From: Nonomuraea africana
GTDB lineage: Bacteria > Actinomycetota > Actinomycetes > Streptosporangiales > Streptosporangiaceae
Length of the DNA: 64,000 nt
Assembly (NCBI RefSeq): GCF_014873535.1
Contig: NZ_JADBEF010000001.1
Coordinates: 5,208,001 to 5,272,000, forward strand
Reading direction: 5' to 3'
Shown: piece by piece, positions 1-8,700 of the stretch
How the letters are laid out: the number at the start of each line of letters is the position of its first letter
Position numbering within the stretch: position 1 is the first letter of the stretch
Notes under the pieces: generated by a model
Database searches by the model: none
The model's input: only the letters and a program-made list of their open reading frames with translations
Told to the model about the DNA's origin: nothing
Made by a program: the position numbers and the translations under genes

Positions 1-729
1 CCGCCCACCGCGACATCCTCGTGGAAGGCCAGACGACGCCATCGAGACCTGGACCAGCGCGGCGAGCTCGTCATCGGCGGCGTGAATCTCGCTGGTCAGG
101 TCGCGGATGCGGCGGGCCAGGCGCTGCATGACCAGGCGACGTGTTCGCTCTTCAGGGTCGGTGGTGGCCGAGGGCCGCAGCGCCAGGCAGGCGTCGATCA
201 AGGCGGTTCTGGTCAGGCCGCGCAGTCGCTGACGCTGCTGTTCGGGCGCGGTCAGCACGAGCGCCTTGAGCTGGTTGACCGCACCGGTGCGGGCATGGAT
301 GGCGCTTTCGCGGGTGACCAACAGCATGCGGACCGCCTCGCGCGGACCATCGGCGCGGGGCACGGCGGAATGCTCGCGGCCCAGCGCTTCGCGAGCGGCG
401 CGACGGGCATCTAACGCATCGCTCTTACCGCCGACTCGGCGGGTGATGCGCTTGGGGCGGTCGGACTCGATAACGTGCTGTCCAGCCTGCCGCAACGCGC
501 GGACCAGTCCGGCGCCGTGGCTGCGCGTGTCTTCGATCGCCCACACGATCCGCGGGCCGGGAGCGTGGTCGTTGGCCCATTGCGCTAACTGACGGTAGCC
601 GTTGGCATCGGCCGTGATCGTGATGGCCGACAGCTCGCCACCGACCGGGTTGACCAGGCAGGCGCTGTGTGTGTCGCGGTGGGTATCGACTCCGATTACG
701 GCGTCGACGGTCTGGGCCAGCATCGTCAT
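1..729 (-). CDS. IS110-family transposase, partial (runs off window)
   Basis: N-terminal 243 codons of an IS110-type DEDD transposase, which acts through a RuvC-like domain and moves a circular intermediate without terminal inverted repeats. Visible acidic motifs are VIGVDTHRDTH near the start, VWAIEDT about residue 58 and KSDALDARRAAREAL about residue 100. The ATG at 729 is preceded in frame only by non-homologous sequence. The frame stays open to base 1, so the C-terminal Transposase_20 part lies outside or is lost. The last 20 or so codons after ELAALV do not look like the family, so a frameshift or a junction with other DNA near base 60 is possible. It sits head to head with other transposase remnants. 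Confidence 0.8.
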   Translation of the reverse strand, partial: MTMLAQTVDAVIGVDTHRDTHSACLVNPVGGELSAITITADANGYRQLAQWANDHAPGPRIVWAIEDTRSHGAGLVRALRQAGQHVIESDRPKRITRRVGGKSDALDARRAAREALGREHSAVPRADGPREAVRMLLVTRESAIHARTGAVNQLKALVLTAPEQQRQRLRGLTRTALIDACLALRPSATTDPEERTRRLVMQRLARRIRDLTSEIHAADDELAALVQVSMASSGLPRGCRGGR

Positions 730-1040
730 GGCGGCTCCCGTGGTGATGGCGATCTGCCGGAACTACGGCGCCGGCCTGGTGGAGACACCACGCGGACATA
801 TCTGTGATGAGTCACGCCTCAACGGCGGACAGGCTTCTGATCAAGTCAGTGTGGTGGGCCAGGCGGGTGGTGGCGGTTCCGGGGACAAGTCAGGCGCAGG
901 GCACACCATGGTGGCCAGATCCTTCGAGAGTCACCCGAGATCGCCGACACCGAGCCTGGCAGCGCTCCACCTCGCAGCGCCACTGTCAGACTCACAGATC
1001 CTTCGTGATTGCGGGTCAAGATCGAAGGAGAAAGAAAGCG
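730..1040. other. Gene-free gap between two transposase remnants
   Basis: No convincing gene in 311 bp. The last 40 bases look like the leader of an IS256 element, with an AAGGAG ribosome binding site ahead of the ATG at 1041. The rest is presumably the 5' end of the IS110 element and old IS256 terminal sequence; I could not place its inverted repeat. Confidence 0.5.
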
Positions 1041-1278
1041 ATGGCCGTGAACAACAGTGTGGACCCTGCCGCATGGCTGGCTCAGCAGCTCGAGAGCGGG
1101 GATCCGGATCTGTTGCGATCCATGGTGAAGACCATGGCCGAGACGTTGATGTCGGCCGAGGCTGACGGCCTGTGCGGCGCCGGGTACGGCGAGCGTAGCG
1201 AGGATCGCATCAACCGGCGCAACGGCTACTGGTCCTGCGACTGGGACACCCGGGCCGGCACCGTGGCTGTTGCTTTGG
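1041..1278 (+). pseudogene. IS256-family transposase, N-terminal fragment
   Basis: The first ~79 codons are IS256-like: a VDPAAWLAQQLESGDPDLL-type opening, then ADGLCGAGYGERSEDR and INRRNGYWSCDWDTRAGTV. These correspond to the N-terminal DNA-binding part only; the DDE catalytic core is absent. The ATG at 1041 has a good AAGGAG upstream. The open frame continues without a stop into the IS1182-like fragment, giving an in-frame chimera that could be translated but cannot be a functional transposase. Confidence 0.75.
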
Positions 1279-1331
1279 AACACGATCTTCTGGAGCGGCG
1301 GTTCCGGTGGTCTGGATGGTCGTTGGATGGC

Positions 1332-1523
1332 CGGGTGGCGAGGGGTTTCCGGCGGGTTGATCGGGATCAGCAGTTTCTCCTGCCAGTGGATATGCGCGAG
1401 TGGCTTCCCGACGATCACGTGGGGTGGGTGCTGCTCGAGGTGGTCGAGCATCTGGACGTCAGTGAGCTGGAGGCTCGGTATGCGCAGGCCGGGCCCGGTC
1501 GCCGCGCCTACGATCCTCGGATG
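1332..1523 (+). pseudogene. IS1182-family transposase, N-terminal fragment
   Basis: About 64 codons reading FRRVDRDQQFLLPVDMREW and WLPDDHVGWVLLEVVEHLD, the typical opening of IS1182/IS5-superfamily transposases, up to GRRAYDPRM. After that the homology ends abruptly and integrase sequence begins in another frame. It lies in the same frame as the preceding IS256 fragment. No catalytic residues remain. Confidence 0.75.
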
Positions 1524-1539
1524 CTTCCAGGCGCTCGGT

Positions 1540-2772
1540 TCCGGCAGCGACCTGTCGTCCCTTCGCCAGGCGGCGAAAAACGGGGAGGCGTTCTACGAGG
1601 ACAGCGGCCTCCCGGCGTCGATGGTCAAGGCCAAGGACGCGCGCACCTGGTACTCCTTCGCGGTCGCCTACGTCCACGCCTGGTGGCCCCATGCGGCGGC
1701 CAAGTCCCGCGAGGGCATGACGGACACCCTGGCGAACATCACGCCTGTACTCACGCACGACCTGTCCGGGCGTCCGGACGACGCGATCATCCGCCGTGCC
1801 CTACGCGAGTACGCTTTCGTCCCCGAGGACCGTCGCCCCGAGCCGACACCCGAGATAGCCGCTGCCATCCGCTGGCTGGAGGCGGCTTCGCTCCCACTGA
1901 GCGCCCTGGAAGATGCCAGGCACGTACGGGCGGTCCTGGAGGCGCTGGCGCTGCTCATGGACGGCTCAGCGGCGGCCACCTCGACCTACCGCCGCAAGCG
2001 GGCCGTGTTCCATCACGTGTTGGAGTACGCCGTGGAGCTGGAAGAACTTTCGGCAAATCCGCTGCACAAGGTGAAGCTTCGCAAGGCCAAGGTCACAGGC
2101 GATGTGGACCGTCGTTCGGTGGTCAATCCTCAGCAAGCCCGTGAGCTCCTGATCGCGGTCTCCTACGTCGGCCGCACCCGTGGTCTGATGCTGGTGGCCA
2201 TGTTCGCGTGCATGTACTTCGGCGGCCTACGTCCCGGCGAGGCTGCCGGCCTCCGGATGAAGGACTGTTTGCTTCCAAAGCAGGAGTGGGGCGTGCTCAC
2301 CCTCGAAAAGACCCGTCCCGAGAGCATCAAGCGCTACACGGACTCAGGCGAGACCCACGACGAACGCGGTCTCAAACACCGCGACGGCAAGGCCACCAGG
2401 CACGTTCCCATCCCTCCCGAACTCGTCGCTCTCCTGCGTGCCCACATCGAGAGACACGGCGTAGCGGAAGACGGTCGGCTGTTCCGCACGAGCACGGGAC
2501 GCACCTTCTCCGGCTCGGCCATTTCCAATGTCTGGAAGGAGGCTCGCACCTACGCCTTCTCCCCCGACCAGGTCGGCTCGCCACTGGCGGCCAGGCCGTA
2601 CGACCTGCGGCACGCGGCTGTCTCCCTCTGGCTTAACGCGGGCGTGCACGCACCTGAAGCGGCTGAGCGAGCCGGACATGGCGTCGATGTCCTGCTTCGC
2701 GTCTACGCCAAGTGCATCGACGGTCAGCGTGAGGTCGCCAACCGGCGCATACTCAAGGCTCTCGCCGCATGA
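1540..2772 (+). pseudogene. Tyrosine recombinase (phage/AICE-type integrase), 5' truncated
   Basis: Large C-terminal part of a site-specific tyrosine recombinase. The core-binding (SAM-like) region is followed by the catalytic domain with FGGLRPGEAAGL (box I Arg), a Lys in the GKATRHVPIP segment, YDLRHAAVSLWLNAG (box II, with Tyr where His is usual), RAGHGVDVLL and the nucleophile in RVYAKC. The catalytic set is nearly complete, but the native start and N-terminal arm-binding domain were replaced by transposon fragments. The first in-frame ATG after the junction is at 1621. A tRNA gene follows in the position expected for its attachment site. Residual activity is doubtful. Confidence 0.8.
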
Positions 2773-2784
2773 CAGTCCAGCCCA

Positions 2785-2815
2785 AAGGACCTTGGGGACT
2801 CCCCCCGAGGTCCTT
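2785..2815 (+). terminator. Terminator-like hairpin after integrase
   Basis: AAGGACCTTGGGG pairs with CCCCGAGGTCCTT across a short C-rich loop, 13 bp with one wobble, 13 bases after the integrase stop. Only a short T run follows. Confidence 0.6.
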
Positions 2816-2990
2816 CGTCATGTAGCCGGAAACCTGATGTCAACCTGCGGAAACGCCCCAAGATTCATTCCGTGTATATTCCGCGACCACTGGCATACGG
2901 CTGCTTTCGGCCGCCTTCCGCTGCATGGGTGGCGCACCCTGGATGAGGCAGAAACCCCAGCTCAGCGACGGGATCCCTGGTCAATCTGAG

Positions 2991-3064
2991 TAGGGCGGGT
3001 GGGACTTGAACCCACGACCCACGGATTATGAGTCCGATGCTCTGACCGGCTGAGCTACCGCCCC
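2991..3064 (-). tRNA. tRNA, anticodon CAT (elongator Met or Ile2)
   Basis: Complete cloverleaf of 74 nt on the minus strand. The acceptor stem GGGGCGG pairs with CCGCCCT (one G-T), the anticodon loop is CTCATAA, and the T arm is GTGGGTTCAAGTCCCAC. CCA is not encoded. The normal first acceptor pair and the lack of three G-C pairs in the anticodon stem exclude the initiator. Whether the C34 is lysidylated (Ile2) or it is elongator Met cannot be decided by eye. The integrase remnant lies on its 3' side, as expected for an attB tRNA. Confidence 0.93.
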
Positions 3065-3187
3065 CTGCGCGAGTGCAGTCTCCCATATATTCGCGCGCTT
3101 GCCAGCATAGATCGCCCCCGTCCCCAGATGCCTTCACTCACCGCGAAACCCCTGCCGCAGACCGTTCCCGTCCCCCGGGAACCACTC

Positions 3188-3193
3188 TAAGGT
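3188..3193 (+). promoter_or_regulatory. -10 box TAAGGT, leaderless start of phosphatase
   Basis: TAAGGT ends 7 bases before the GTG at 3201 and there is no ribosome binding site, so the transcript probably begins at the start codon. Confidence 0.55.
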
Positions 3194-3200
3194 CGTCCAG

Positions 3201-3728
3201 GTGGCGATCAAGCTGATCTACGAGACCCATTCGATCACCGTCGACAACGAGTCCGGCGTCGCGACCGGCTGGCTGCCCGGTGAGCTGTCCGACGCGGGCC
3301 GGGGCGAAGCCGTCAAGCTGGGCGAGCGCAGGCGTTCGGGCGTCGACGTGGTCTACAGCTCCGACCTGCGCAGGGCCGTACAGACCGCGCGGATCGCCTT
3401 TTCCGGCAGGGAGATCAGGCTGGACGCGCGGTTGCGGGAGTGCGACTACGGGCGCTACAACGGCAGGCCCGTCGCGGAGCTGGCGCCGCTCAGGCGGGCG
3501 CACATCCGGCGGCCGTGGCCCGAAGGGCAGAGCTACGAGGAGGTCGTGGCGGCGACGGAGGCGTTCCTGCGCGATCTGCGGGCGGAGTGGGAGGGGCGGA
3601 CGGTGCTGGTCGTCTCGCACTCGGCCAACCGGTGGGCGTTGCAGCACCTGCTGGAGGGCGTGCCGCTGGAGGACCTGGTGGACGCGCCGTTCAGCTGGCA
3701 GCCGGGATGGGAGTACACGCTCTCGTGA
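3201..3728 (+). CDS. Histidine phosphatase (phosphoglycerate mutase) family protein
   Basis: A 175-residue cytosolic histidine phosphatase superfamily protein. The usual RHG triad is altered to ETH (His10 is the likely phospho-acceptor). The SSDLRRAVQTA motif at 53-63, the acid Glu80 in RECDYG and the second His140 in VVSHSANRW are all present. This is enough for phosphatase or mutase chemistry on a small phosphorylated substrate, which is unknown. The GTG start is supported by the -10 box 7 bases upstream. The stop overlaps the start of the next gene (GTGA), so the two are co-transcribed and coupled. Confidence 0.85.
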   Translation: MAIKLIYETHSITVDNESGVATGWLPGELSDAGRGEAVKLGERRRSGVDVVYSSDLRRAVQTARIAFSGREIRLDARLRECDYGRYNGRPVAELAPLRRAHIRRPWPEGQSYEEVVAATEAFLRDLRAEWEGRTVLVVSHSANRWALQHLLEGVPLEDLVDAPFSWQPGWEYTLS

Positions 3729-5002
3729 GGCGCTGGTTGTGGCTCCCGGCGTTCGTGCTCTCGCTGATCCCCTACGCGGTCACGACCGGATCCCTCATCC
3801 TCTTGTGGACTCCGCGGCAATGTCCTGGCTGGGCTTTCTATCTCGACCTGCCAGGCGTCCGCGTTCCCGCTCCGCTGACGGTCGCCGTCGGGTTCGTGGT
3901 CTGGGCGGTGCTCGCGCACCGAGGGCTGCTGCGGTTAGGCAGGGTCGTCGGGTGGCTGGCGGCCGCGGGAGTCGGCTGGTCGTCGGTGGCCGCCCTGGGA
4001 GCCGCCCTCTACGACACGTCGGCGGGCGGGAGGTGCGGCGAGCTCTGGGGCAAGATGCTGAGCCCTCCATGGCAGGCGCTCGATGTCCTGATCGCCGTCC
4101 TCATCGTGCTGGCCGTGCGCACCGAGCGGGGCCTGGTGCTGCGTACGGCGTCAGCCGTCACCGCGCTGGTCTTCCTGGCCACGCTCCCCACGGGAGCGGC
4201 GGTCCTGCCCCGGGTCACTCCGGCGGAGGCGGAGGGGTGCGAGAGCGCCGAAGGCGAGCGGGCGTTCGTCTGCGCCGTCAGGGAGCTGCTCCCCGCCTCC
4301 TACGCGAGCCTTCCCGATCACCGGCTGGTCGCGGAGGGACGCACCTGGTGTGAGGTGATCATGCGTGACAGTCCCGAGGAGCTCTCCCGTGTCGGCGGGT
4401 CCATCGGGCAGTCTCTGTACTCCGGTTCGATTCCCGACGCGCTCACGGCGATCTGTCCCGAGCTCGGGCGGTGGAGGGCGAACAAAGAACTGCGCGAAGA
4501 AGAGGAGAACGACCGGTTCGTCACCGCCGCCGAGCGCCGCTGCGCCGGCCTGCCCCCGCACCGGCCGCTCGCCAGGACGGTAACCCGGGCGCGCGCGACG
4601 GCCGTCTGGTCGGACTACGGCGCGATCGAACTGGCCGAAGGCGAGATCGACGTCGCCGCCGCGCTGGACGACGCCTTCGAGAACGGAGTGGTGGGCACCT
4701 CGCCCGGACAGGTCGCCATCCTCACCGCCGACGAGGCCATGCACGTCTGCGTCGCCGTCGAGGTGTACGGCAGGCGGCCGCCGGTCGAGACCAGAGGCTG
4801 GCGCAAGGTGGTGGAGACGGGCTACACGAGCCGAAGCGGACGGCTGGCCTTCGACGACGAACGCACCGCGCTGAGCACGAACGGCCCAGGGCGCTACCGG
4901 CTGAGGGTCCACATGCGGATCCACGACGAGGAGGACGCGGGACAGGAGTTCCTGATCATGGTCTTCCCCGGAAAGGGCGGCGGGACGACTCGGTTGAAGT
5001 GA
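3725..5002 (+). CDS. Multi-pass membrane protein with large soluble C-terminal domain, unknown function
   Basis: 425 residues. Four or five hydrophobic segments fill the first ~160 residues, followed by a long soluble region rich in Glu, Arg and Cys (CESAEGERAFVC, RRCAGLP, MHVCVAVEVYG) that probably faces outside and contains disulfides. I recognise no family. The GTG start overlaps the stop of the histidine phosphatase, placing both in one operon. A strong bidirectional hairpin follows about 155 bases after its stop. The upstream GTGA overlap fixes the start better than any ribosome binding site. Confidence 0.8.
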   Translation: MRRWLWLPAFVLSLIPYAVTTGSLILLWTPRQCPGWAFYLDLPGVRVPAPLTVAVGFVVWAVLAHRGLLRLGRVVGWLAAAGVGWSSVAALGAALYDTSAGGRCGELWGKMLSPPWQALDVLIAVLIVLAVRTERGLVLRTASAVTALVFLATLPTGAAVLPRVTPAEAEGCESAEGERAFVCAVRELLPASYASLPDHRLVAEGRTWCEVIMRDSPEELSRVGGSIGQSLYSGSIPDALTAICPELGRWRANKELREEEENDRFVTAAERRCAGLPPHRPLARTVTRARATAVWSDYGAIELAEGEIDVAAALDDAFENGVVGTSPGQVAILTADEAMHVCVAVEVYGRRPPVETRGWRKVVETGYTSRSGRLAFDDERTALSTNGPGRYRLRVHMRIHDEEDAGQEFLIMVFPGKGGGTTRLK

Positions 5003-5158
5003 GCGGAATGGATGCCGGCCGCTCGTGGTTACATCCATCGTGGCCGGTGTGCCCAGTGTCCCCGGGCCTCACCTATTGCCTTCACGGAATACCGTTCGGC
5101 TGGAGCCGTGTTGCGCCTTTCGCCGAGAGGCGACCTGCACACCGGTTCGCACACGTGG

Positions 5159-5195
5159 AAACGCCCGTCCGATCTCCCGATCGGACGGGCGTTTT
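5159..5195. terminator. Strong bidirectional terminator
   Basis: A perfect 16-bp stem (arms AAACGCCCGTCCGATC and GATCGGACGGGCGTTT) closes a TCCC loop, with A residues before it and T residues after it. It sits between the convergent genes 3725-5002 (+) and 5206-5379 (-). Confidence 0.9.
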
Positions 5196-5205
5196 CGTTC
5201 GGCCG

Positions 5206-5379
5206 TCAGCCCGTATCGCTGGCGTTCCAGGTCATCGACTGCCATCGCACGGGGTCCAGGAAGCACCGGGATTTCGTCCACACCTCGAAGGGTGTCTCCT
5301 TCGCGAGATCCTCCCGGGCTCTCCTGTAGGCCTCACATCTGGCTTCGAGCTCCCGCTCCTCCTCTGTCATGCCCGGCAT
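5206..5379 (-). CDS. Small hypothetical protein, 57 residues
   Basis: A short frame coding an acidic, Glu/Arg-rich N-terminal helix (TEEERELEARCEAYRR) followed by FEVWTKSRCFLDPVRW. No signal peptide or membrane segment. The ATG at 5379 (alternative 5370) has only a weak ribosome binding site. Support comes from its amphipathic composition, its position 21 bases after the stop of the TetR/phosphotransferase operon on the same strand, and the terminator that directly follows its stop. It may be the last gene of that operon. Function unknown. Confidence 0.5.
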   Translation of the reverse strand: MPGMTEEERELEARCEAYRRAREDLAKETPFEVWTKSRCFLDPVRWQSMTWNASDTG

Positions 5380-5400
5380 CCTGACCGAGAGGCGCGGCCG

Positions 5401-7887
5401 TCATCCGCGACTTGGCAGAACCTCGACCGTTCCGCGCTCGCCGTCGACCCTGACGCGGTCGCCGTCCCTGATCCGCATGGTCGCGTTGCCGGTTCCGACG
5501 ACGGCGGGGATGCCGAGTTCGCGGGCGACGATGGAGGCGTGCGAGAGCGGCGCGCCCAGGTCGGTGACCACGGCGGCGGCGCGGGGAAACATCGGGGTCC
5601 AGCCGATGTTGGTCAGCGTCGTCACCAGGATCTCGCCCTGCTTCAGGCGGTCGCCGTCCTCGGGCCCCGCGATGACTCTCGCGGTGCCCTCGACCACGCC
5701 GGGCGCGCCGGGGAAGCCGGTGACCTCGTCGCCGGCCGCGACGGTGGCGCCGCGCGCGTCGAAGAGATCGGCCCGCCGGTCCGTGGACGCGGCCCAGCGC
5801 ACGGGGTCGAAGTACCCCACGATCAGGGCGGGGTACGGCGGGAGCGCCGCGTAGCGCTCGTAGGTGGCCCGCCGTACCGCGACGCGGGTGGGCGGGGCGC
5901 CGCGCAGCACGTCCAGGATCTCCTCGACGGGCAGGAAGAACAGGTCGTCGCCGTGGCCGGTCAGCGCGCCCGCCTTCAGGACGAAGGCGCGCAGCGCCCA
6001 GAACGCGCGGATCACCTCCGAGCGGGTGGACTCGCGGTCGCGCACGACGGCGTTCCACCGGGCCACCCGCGCCCGCATCGCGGCCACCTTGCGCGGGTGG
6101 CGCCGGGCGAACTCGGCCCACGCCGCGTCGCGGGCGGCGGCCTGCCTGCGCAGCAGCGCACCGGCGTCGGCGTGGGCGCCGGCCAGGCCCGCGAGCTGCG
6201 CGTCGATCCAGGCGGGGTCCTCGCCGGGGCGAGGGAGCGAGACCTCGAACTCGTGCGGGCCGCGGTGCCCGTAGGCGCGGGCGAACTCGTCGCGGGAGAT
6301 CTCGCCCCTGGCCAGCCGGTCGAGGCCCGTGACGGGGCCCAGGCTGGCCAGCTCGCCGTCGGCGTTCACACCGGTCAGCATGGCCTCGGCGGCGACCTCG
6401 CCCATCATCCTGCGCAGCTTGTCGCGGGTCCAGACGAGCGTGGCGCCGCCCTGCCGACCCGCCGCCTCGAGCATCTGGCAGGAGGTGGCGAAGTACGGCA
6501 GCAGCTCGCGCTCCCACAGCTCGGCCAGCTCGGCGGCGCTCCCGGCCGCGTCGATACGGGCGCGCAGTTCCTCGTTGCGCCGCCGGGCGGTGGAGAGGAA
6601 GCCAGGCATGTCCTTGAGGTTGGCCGCGACGCGCCGCCTGATGCGGACGGCCATGGGCAGGACGCTCTTGATGATCTTCCAGCGCGAGACGCCGACCATC
6701 GGCACGTCCAGGCCCGGCGGGATCCTGCCGAACACCTGCTCCACGGCGGCGAGCCTGGAGCCCATGCCGAGCGCCCTGGCGACGGAGACGGTGGCGCTGA
6801 GGTTCATGTAGAAGCGGCCGCCGATGTTGCCGACCAGGTCGAAGCCGGGCATCGTGGAGGCCGACATGGCCTCGTGGATGAAGATCTGGACGAACGACCA
6901 GGTGGCGGGCGTCATGACGTCGGGGATGGCCTCGCCGAGGTTGCCCGCGGTCCAGAGGTAGTCGCCCCTGCGGCTGTCGTTCCACTCCTCGACCTCCTGC
7001 TGGAGGCCGGTGACGGGACGGGCCTGGAGGATGAACAGCTCGCCGTCGCGCGCCGCCCACTCCACGTCCATCGGCGTGCCGTACAGGCGCTGGATGCGGT
7101 CGCCGAGGCCGGCCAGCCGTACGGCCTGCGCGTGGTCGAGCACGGGCAGGCGGCGCCGTTCCTCGGGAACCGGCTGCTCGGCCGTGCCGCCGGGGGTGCG
7201 GACGGTCATGACCGTCTTGTCGGCCACGCCCTCCTCCGCCACCCTGCCGTCCTTGATCACGAGGGAGTCGGGGTTGACCTGGCCGCCGACCACCGCCTCG
7301 CCGAGACCCCACGCCGCGTTGACGACGATCTCGTCATGGGCGCCGGTGACGGGGTTGGCGGTGAACATGACGCCTGCGGCGTCGGCCGCCACCAGCTCCT
7401 GGACGACGACGGCGAGCGCGACGTCGTCGTGCGACACCTGGTTGCGGGTCCGGTAGGCGATCGCGCGCTCGGTCCAGAGCGAGGCCCAGCACCGCCTGAC
7501 CGCGTCGAGGAGGGCGGGGCCGCGGATGTTCAGGTAGGTGTCCTGCTGCCCCGCGAAGGACATGCCGGGCAGGTCCTCGGCGGTCGCGGACGAGCGGACC
7601 GCGACGGGCACGTCGTCACCGAGCGCCGCGTAGGCGGCCATGATGGCCTTCGCGCTCTCCTCGGGCATCGCGTGCCCGGCGAAGAGGCCGGCGATCGTCG
7701 CGGGCTCGTCCAGGCCGGCGAGGATGCGGTCGTGGAACGGCGCGACGAACTCGCGGTAGGCGTCGGTGGTGACATGGAAACCGTCCGGCACCGGCAGGCC
7801 GGCTCTGGCCAGGCGGGCGAGCGACGCGCCCTTGCCGCCCACGACCTCCAGTGCGGCGGCGGTGTCGCCGAGAGGCAGAACCCTCAC
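5401..7887 (-). CDS. Rifampin phosphotransferase-like PEP-utilising enzyme
   Basis: 828 residues in the order ATP-grasp domain (about 1-300, VVGGKGASLARL near 17, AVRSSATAEDLPG near 98, WGLGEAVVGG near 195), a middle substrate-binding region (about 310-740) and a C-terminal swivelling phosphohistidine domain with His783 in APLSHASIV. PEP synthase has the His domain in the middle followed by a PEP/pyruvate barrel. Its absence here matches rifampin phosphotransferase, which moves the ATP beta-phosphate to the ansamycin hydroxyl and releases AMP and Pi. The true substrate could be another molecule. The GTG start overlaps the TetR stop (GTGA), so the regulator and enzyme are translationally coupled. 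I see no rifamycin-associated element upstream. Confidence 0.75.
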   Translation of the reverse strand: MRVLPLGDTAAALEVVGGKGASLARLARAGLPVPDGFHVTTDAYREFVAPFHDRILAGLDEPATIAGLFAGHAMPEESAKAIMAAYAALGDDVPVAVRSSATAEDLPGMSFAGQQDTYLNIRGPALLDAVRRCWASLWTERAIAYRTRNQVSHDDVALAVVVQELVAADAAGVMFTANPVTGAHDEIVVNAAWGLGEAVVGGQVNPDSLVIKDGRVAEEGVADKTVMTVRTPGGTAEQPVPEERRRLPVLDHAQAVRLAGLGDRIQRLYGTPMDVEWAARDGELFILQARPVTGLQQEVEEWNDSRRGDYLWTAGNLGEAIPDVMTPATWSFVQIFIHEAMSASTMPGFDLVGNIGGRFYMNLSATVSVARALGMGSRLAAVEQVFGRIPPGLDVPMVGVSRWKIIKSVLPMAVRIRRRVAANLKDMPGFLSTARRRNEELRARIDAAGSAAELAELWERELLPYFATSCQMLEAAGRQGGATLVWTRDKLRRMMGEVAAEAMLTGVNADGELASLGPVTGLDRLARGEISRDEFARAYGHRGPHEFEVSLPRPGEDPAWIDAQLAGLAGAHADAGALLRRQAAARDAAWAEFARRHPRKVAAMRARVARWNAVVRDRESTRSEVIRAFWALRAFVLKAGALTGHGDDLFFLPVEEILDVLRGAPPTRVAVRRATYERYAALPPYPALIVGYFDPVRWAASTDRRADLFDARGATVAAGDEVTGFPGAPGVVEGTARVIAGPEDGDRLKQGEILVTTLTNIGWTPMFPRAAAVVTDLGAPLSHASIVARELGIPAVVGTGNATMRIRDGDRVRVDGERGTVEVLPSRG

Positions 7888-8594
7888 GTCGGATACTCCT
7901 TGGTGCCGAGCGAGGCGCGCAGTTTGGCGTGCGCGACCTCCACGGCGGCGTCGAGGAAGTCTTTGGTCGCCCTGGCGATCGCCTGGGCGTCGCCGGGCGC
8001 GCCCGAGCCGACCGCCCCGCCGCCGACGTCGGCGACCAGCTCGGCCAGCCGCTCGTCCGGCAGCCTGACGTCGTCGGGCAGGTACCGCTGCGCGATCAGG
8101 AACCCGTAGAGCGTGGAGGTGAGCACGGTCAGGTGCTCGATGGCGGTGAGGTCGTCTCTCAGCGCCCCGTGCTCGCGCAGGGTGTCGAGGTAGACCTCGA
8201 ACTGCCGGCCCAGCGGGAAGGCCGAGCCGCTCTCGCGCTTGCGCCGGGCCAGCTTGCCGAGCACCGCCGAGTCACCCAGCAGGCTCGCCTTCATCAACGG
8301 CCTGCGCAGCAGCTCGGCCGCCAGCCGTTCGAGCAGGTCGTGGTGGGTGGCGGGGGCGCTTTGCCGTACGTCGTCGAGCAGGCGGGCCCGTTCGCGGCGC
8401 AACAGCGCGGCGAACAGCGCGTCGCGGGTCTTCCAGTGGAGGTAGATCGTGCCCTTGGCGACCCCCGCCGCCCTGGCGACGTCGTCGATGGTGGTCTTGT
8501 CGTAGCCGAAGCGCAGGATCAGCTCGGCCGCGGCGTCGAGGATGCGATGCGCGCGCTCCAGCTGCCGCGCCGGATCCGCTGCCGGTCTCGCCAT
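7884..8594 (-). CDS. TetR-family transcriptional regulator
   Basis: 236 residues with an N-terminal helix-turn-helix (about 34-56, TTIDDVARAAGVAKGTIY, then LHWKTRDALF) and a divergent ligand-binding C-terminal domain. I chose the ATG at 8594 because GGGAGGGG lies 2 to 9 bases upstream; an upstream GTG at 8642 would lie inside the operator. It is the first gene of the operon with the phosphotransferase-like enzyme, so it is probably a local repressor released by the enzyme's substrate or a related drug, acting at the palindrome 8628-8651. Confidence 0.9.
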   Translation of the reverse strand: MARPAADPARQLERAHRILDAAAELILRFGYDKTTIDDVARAAGVAKGTIYLHWKTRDALFAALLRRERARLLDDVRQSAPATHHDLLERLAAELLRRPLMKASLLGDSAVLGKLARRKRESGSAFPLGRQFEVYLDTLREHGALRDDLTAIEHLTVLTSTLYGFLIAQRYLPDDVRLPDERLAELVADVGGGAVGSGAPGDAQAIARATKDFLDAAVEVAHAKLRASLGTKEYPT

Positions 8595-8627
8595 GCCCCT
8601 CCCGTCACTTTCCCTTAAGCCGTTGTT

Positions 8628-8651
8628 TGACCAAATATACACATTTGGTCA
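8628..8651. promoter_or_regulatory. TetR operator palindrome
   Basis: Perfect 9-bp arms TGACCAAAT and ATTTGGTCA separated by 6 bases, in an AT-rich patch 34 bases upstream of the TetR start and 38 bases upstream of the divergent -10 box. Very likely the autoregulatory site; it may also affect the divergent gene at 8701. Confidence 0.8.
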
Positions 8652-8688
8652 TTCAACTGCTACTGCCTCGCGGCACGGCCCGGCGGCG

Positions 8689-8694
8689 TACCTT
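8689..8694 (+). promoter_or_regulatory. -10 box TACCTT, leaderless start
   Basis: TACCTT ends 6 bases before the GTG at 8701; no ribosome binding site. Confidence 0.5.
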
Positions 8695-8700
8695 GGACGG

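Noticed and set aside
1041..2144. A single functional fusion transposase
   Set aside because: The open frame joins two N-terminal fragments of different IS families and then out-of-frame integrase DNA; no catalytic core.
2991..3064. Initiator tRNA-fMet
   Set aside because: It has a normal first acceptor pair and lacks the three G-C pairs in the anticodon stem.
2865..3137. Minus-strand open frame of 90 codons reading through the tRNA(CAT)
   Set aside because: It translates the tRNA gene itself and shows no protein family pattern.
5333..7312. Long open frame overlapping the phosphotransferase-like gene on the same strand
   Set aside because: Arg/Pro/Gly-rich out-of-frame translation, typical of GC-rich coding DNA; the real frame has all motifs.
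8595..8700. Rifamycin-associated element upstream of the phosphotransferase operon
   Set aside because: I recall the element as a GC-rich inverted repeat; only the AT-rich TetR-type palindrome is visible here.
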